A stretch of 64,000 nt of DNA, from positions 372,001-436,000 of the forward strand of contig NZ_CP039964.1 in assembly GCF_005234135.1 (NCBI RefSeq), written 5' to 3'. The position numbers and the translations under genes are program-made. A model generated the notes under the pieces. That model saw only the letters and a list, made by a program, of their open reading frames with translations. It had not been told where the DNA came from and searched no databases. Shown here one piece after another: positions 63,345 to 64,000 of the stretch. Origin of the DNA: Pseudorhodobacter turbinis (GTDB taxonomy: Bacteria; Pseudomonadota; Alphaproteobacteria; Rhodobacterales; Rhodobacteraceae). The stretch's first letter is position 1. Each line of letters begins with the position of its first letter.

Positions 63345-63648
63345 CTAGCAGGGATCGAACCCTCGGTTGGCAGCGTCGGCGATTCCTACGATAATGCCTT
63401 GGCTGAAACCATAAATGGCCTCTACAAAGCTGAGGTCATTCACCGACTTGGCCCATGGAAAACCATGGCCTCGGTCGAGTGGGAAACGCTCAAATGGGTC
63501 GAGTGGTTTAACAATCGCCGCCTCCTGGAGCCTATCGGATACATCCCGCCAGCAGAATCAGAAGAGAGGTAACTATGCCCAGTTCGACAAATTAGATATG
63601 GTCGCATGATATGATGTAATCACCCTCCGGCAAACTGCGGGCGGTTCA
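63345..63648 (+). pseudogene. IS3-family OrfB C-terminal fragment, frameshifted
   Basis: From AGIEPSVGSVGDSYDNALAE to WVEWFNNRRLLEPIGYIPPA the frame is IS3-like with the last catalytic Glu. A +1 shift near 63565 then leads to NYAQFDKLDMVA. The inverse of TGAACCGCCCGC ends at 63648, with GTTTGCCGGAGGG further in, close to the terminal repeat of the element at 24892. Confidence 0.8.
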
Positions 63649-63756
63649 AACCGTGGGAGCAAACACCTAGATGACAAAATTCTTGGTCTCCGACCAAAGA
63701 TTAAAGTATTGGAGATGTATCATGGTTTTGCGATATCTGGCTAATTGAGAACCCCG
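63649..63756. other. Short intergenic stretch
   Basis: No feature is seen. Confidence 0.4.
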
Positions 63757-64000
63757 TTACAAGTAAAACTTCCCAATTCGGCCCTTGTCTTTTTGTTTGA
63801 AGTTCTGACGGAAGCCTTTGAACTTCATTTCTTGGCGTAAGCGCTGGCGGTCAATGTGGATTTGGTCTTTGTCGAACAGCGCGTGGAAAACTTTGGGCAG
63901 GTCGCTGGACGGGGCGCCGAAATGGGCCATGGTCATTTTGTAGTTCAGGGTTTCGACCGCATAGAGTTCTTGGATATTGGCGGCGAATTCCAGCGCGCCC
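63757..64000 (-). CDS. C-terminal end of an unidentified conserved-looking protein
   Basis: The minus-strand frame is open from the window edge to TAA (63759-63757), 80 codons: LEFAANIQELYAVETLNYKM, then HIDRQRLRQEMKFKGFRQNF and a basic end GRIGKFYL. The even codon use with GC-rich third positions indicates a real gene. I do not recognise the family. Confidence 0.55.
   Translation of the reverse strand, partial: GALEFAANIQELYAVETLNYKMTMAHFGAPSSDLPKVFHALFDKDQIHIDRQRLRQEMKFKGFRQNFKQKDKGRIGKFYL

Noticed and set aside
1..64000. tRNA or rRNA genes
   Set aside because: No cloverleaf with matching arms or rRNA-like sequence was recognised; TTCGA-containing stretches near 24860 and 63355 lie in IS flanks and do not fold as tRNA.

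Overview
The window looks like a chromosomal or large-plasmid segment of an alphaproteobacterium of the Rhodobacteraceae (Roseobacter group). The evidence is an adenosylcobalamin-dependent class II ribonucleotide reductase of alphaproteobacterial type, a Fur/Mur-like regulator, EcfG-type (GGAAC-N16-CGTT) general-stress promoters next to an HWE histidine kinase, a BioR-like GntR regulator with BioR boxes in front of bioY, and many roseobacter-type IS families. The genus cannot be fixed from the sequence alone. The density of insertion sequences and broken genes is very high.

Layout. 1-6.1 kb is core: an EamA exporter, a Fur-family regulator, a DUF533/TerB-like protein and nrdJ. 6.2-16.0 kb is accessory: two IS110 elements, the first of four copies of one IS3-family (IS407-like) element, a membrane protein of unknown function, gene fragments, a hipBA toxin-antitoxin operon and a cysteine-less glutaredoxin-like protein. 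16.0-24.8 kb is a stress island: a 62-aa hydrophilic protein and a DUF892 ferritin-like protein, both with clear EcfG promoters, an HWE sensor kinase overlapping a single-domain receiver, an IS5/IS1182-type element, a cation/proton antiporter with a DUF421 protein, a broken DUF3309 protein and a CsbD protein. 24.9-29.4 kb is nested IS elements (IS3, IS5, IS110, IS3/IS407) around a remnant of dnaE2 (imuC). 29.7-31.75 kb encodes a secreted repeat protein with four 91-aa units and an RTX-like tail. 31.9-34.1 kb is an IS graveyard (IS66, IS110, IS256, IS91, IS6) that includes a duplicated hipA tail.

34.3-44.1 kb is a catabolic module: an M81/MlrC-type peptidase, a five-gene dipeptide-type ABC transporter, an RpiR regulator, and divergently an N-succinylamino-acid-racemase-like enolase overlapping a GNAT acyltransferase. 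I read it as a system for salvaging peptides that contain D-amino acids. 44.7-46.3 kb has a YeiH transporter and its truncated LysR regulator. 46.5-53.7 kb is an overlapping operon for opine or D-amino/imino acid use: a three-subunit FAD/2Fe-2S dehydrogenase, a polar amino acid ABC transporter and RidA, with a divergent LysR regulator. 54.1-55.8 kb is DUF1284-bioY-bioR. 56-64 kb returns to accessory DNA: a GNAT protein, IS256 and IS110 fragments, a lipoprotein cytochrome c with a candidate FNR box, a broken phasin, two more copies of the IS407-like element (one with an intact 4-bp target duplication) and the end of an unidentified gene.

The most interesting features are the D-peptide salvage module, the EcfG-controlled stress cluster, a chimeric ORF made of IS66, IS110 and HipA pieces, a dispersed palindromic repeat family, and evidence that three of the four IS407-like copies sit at rearrangement junctions.
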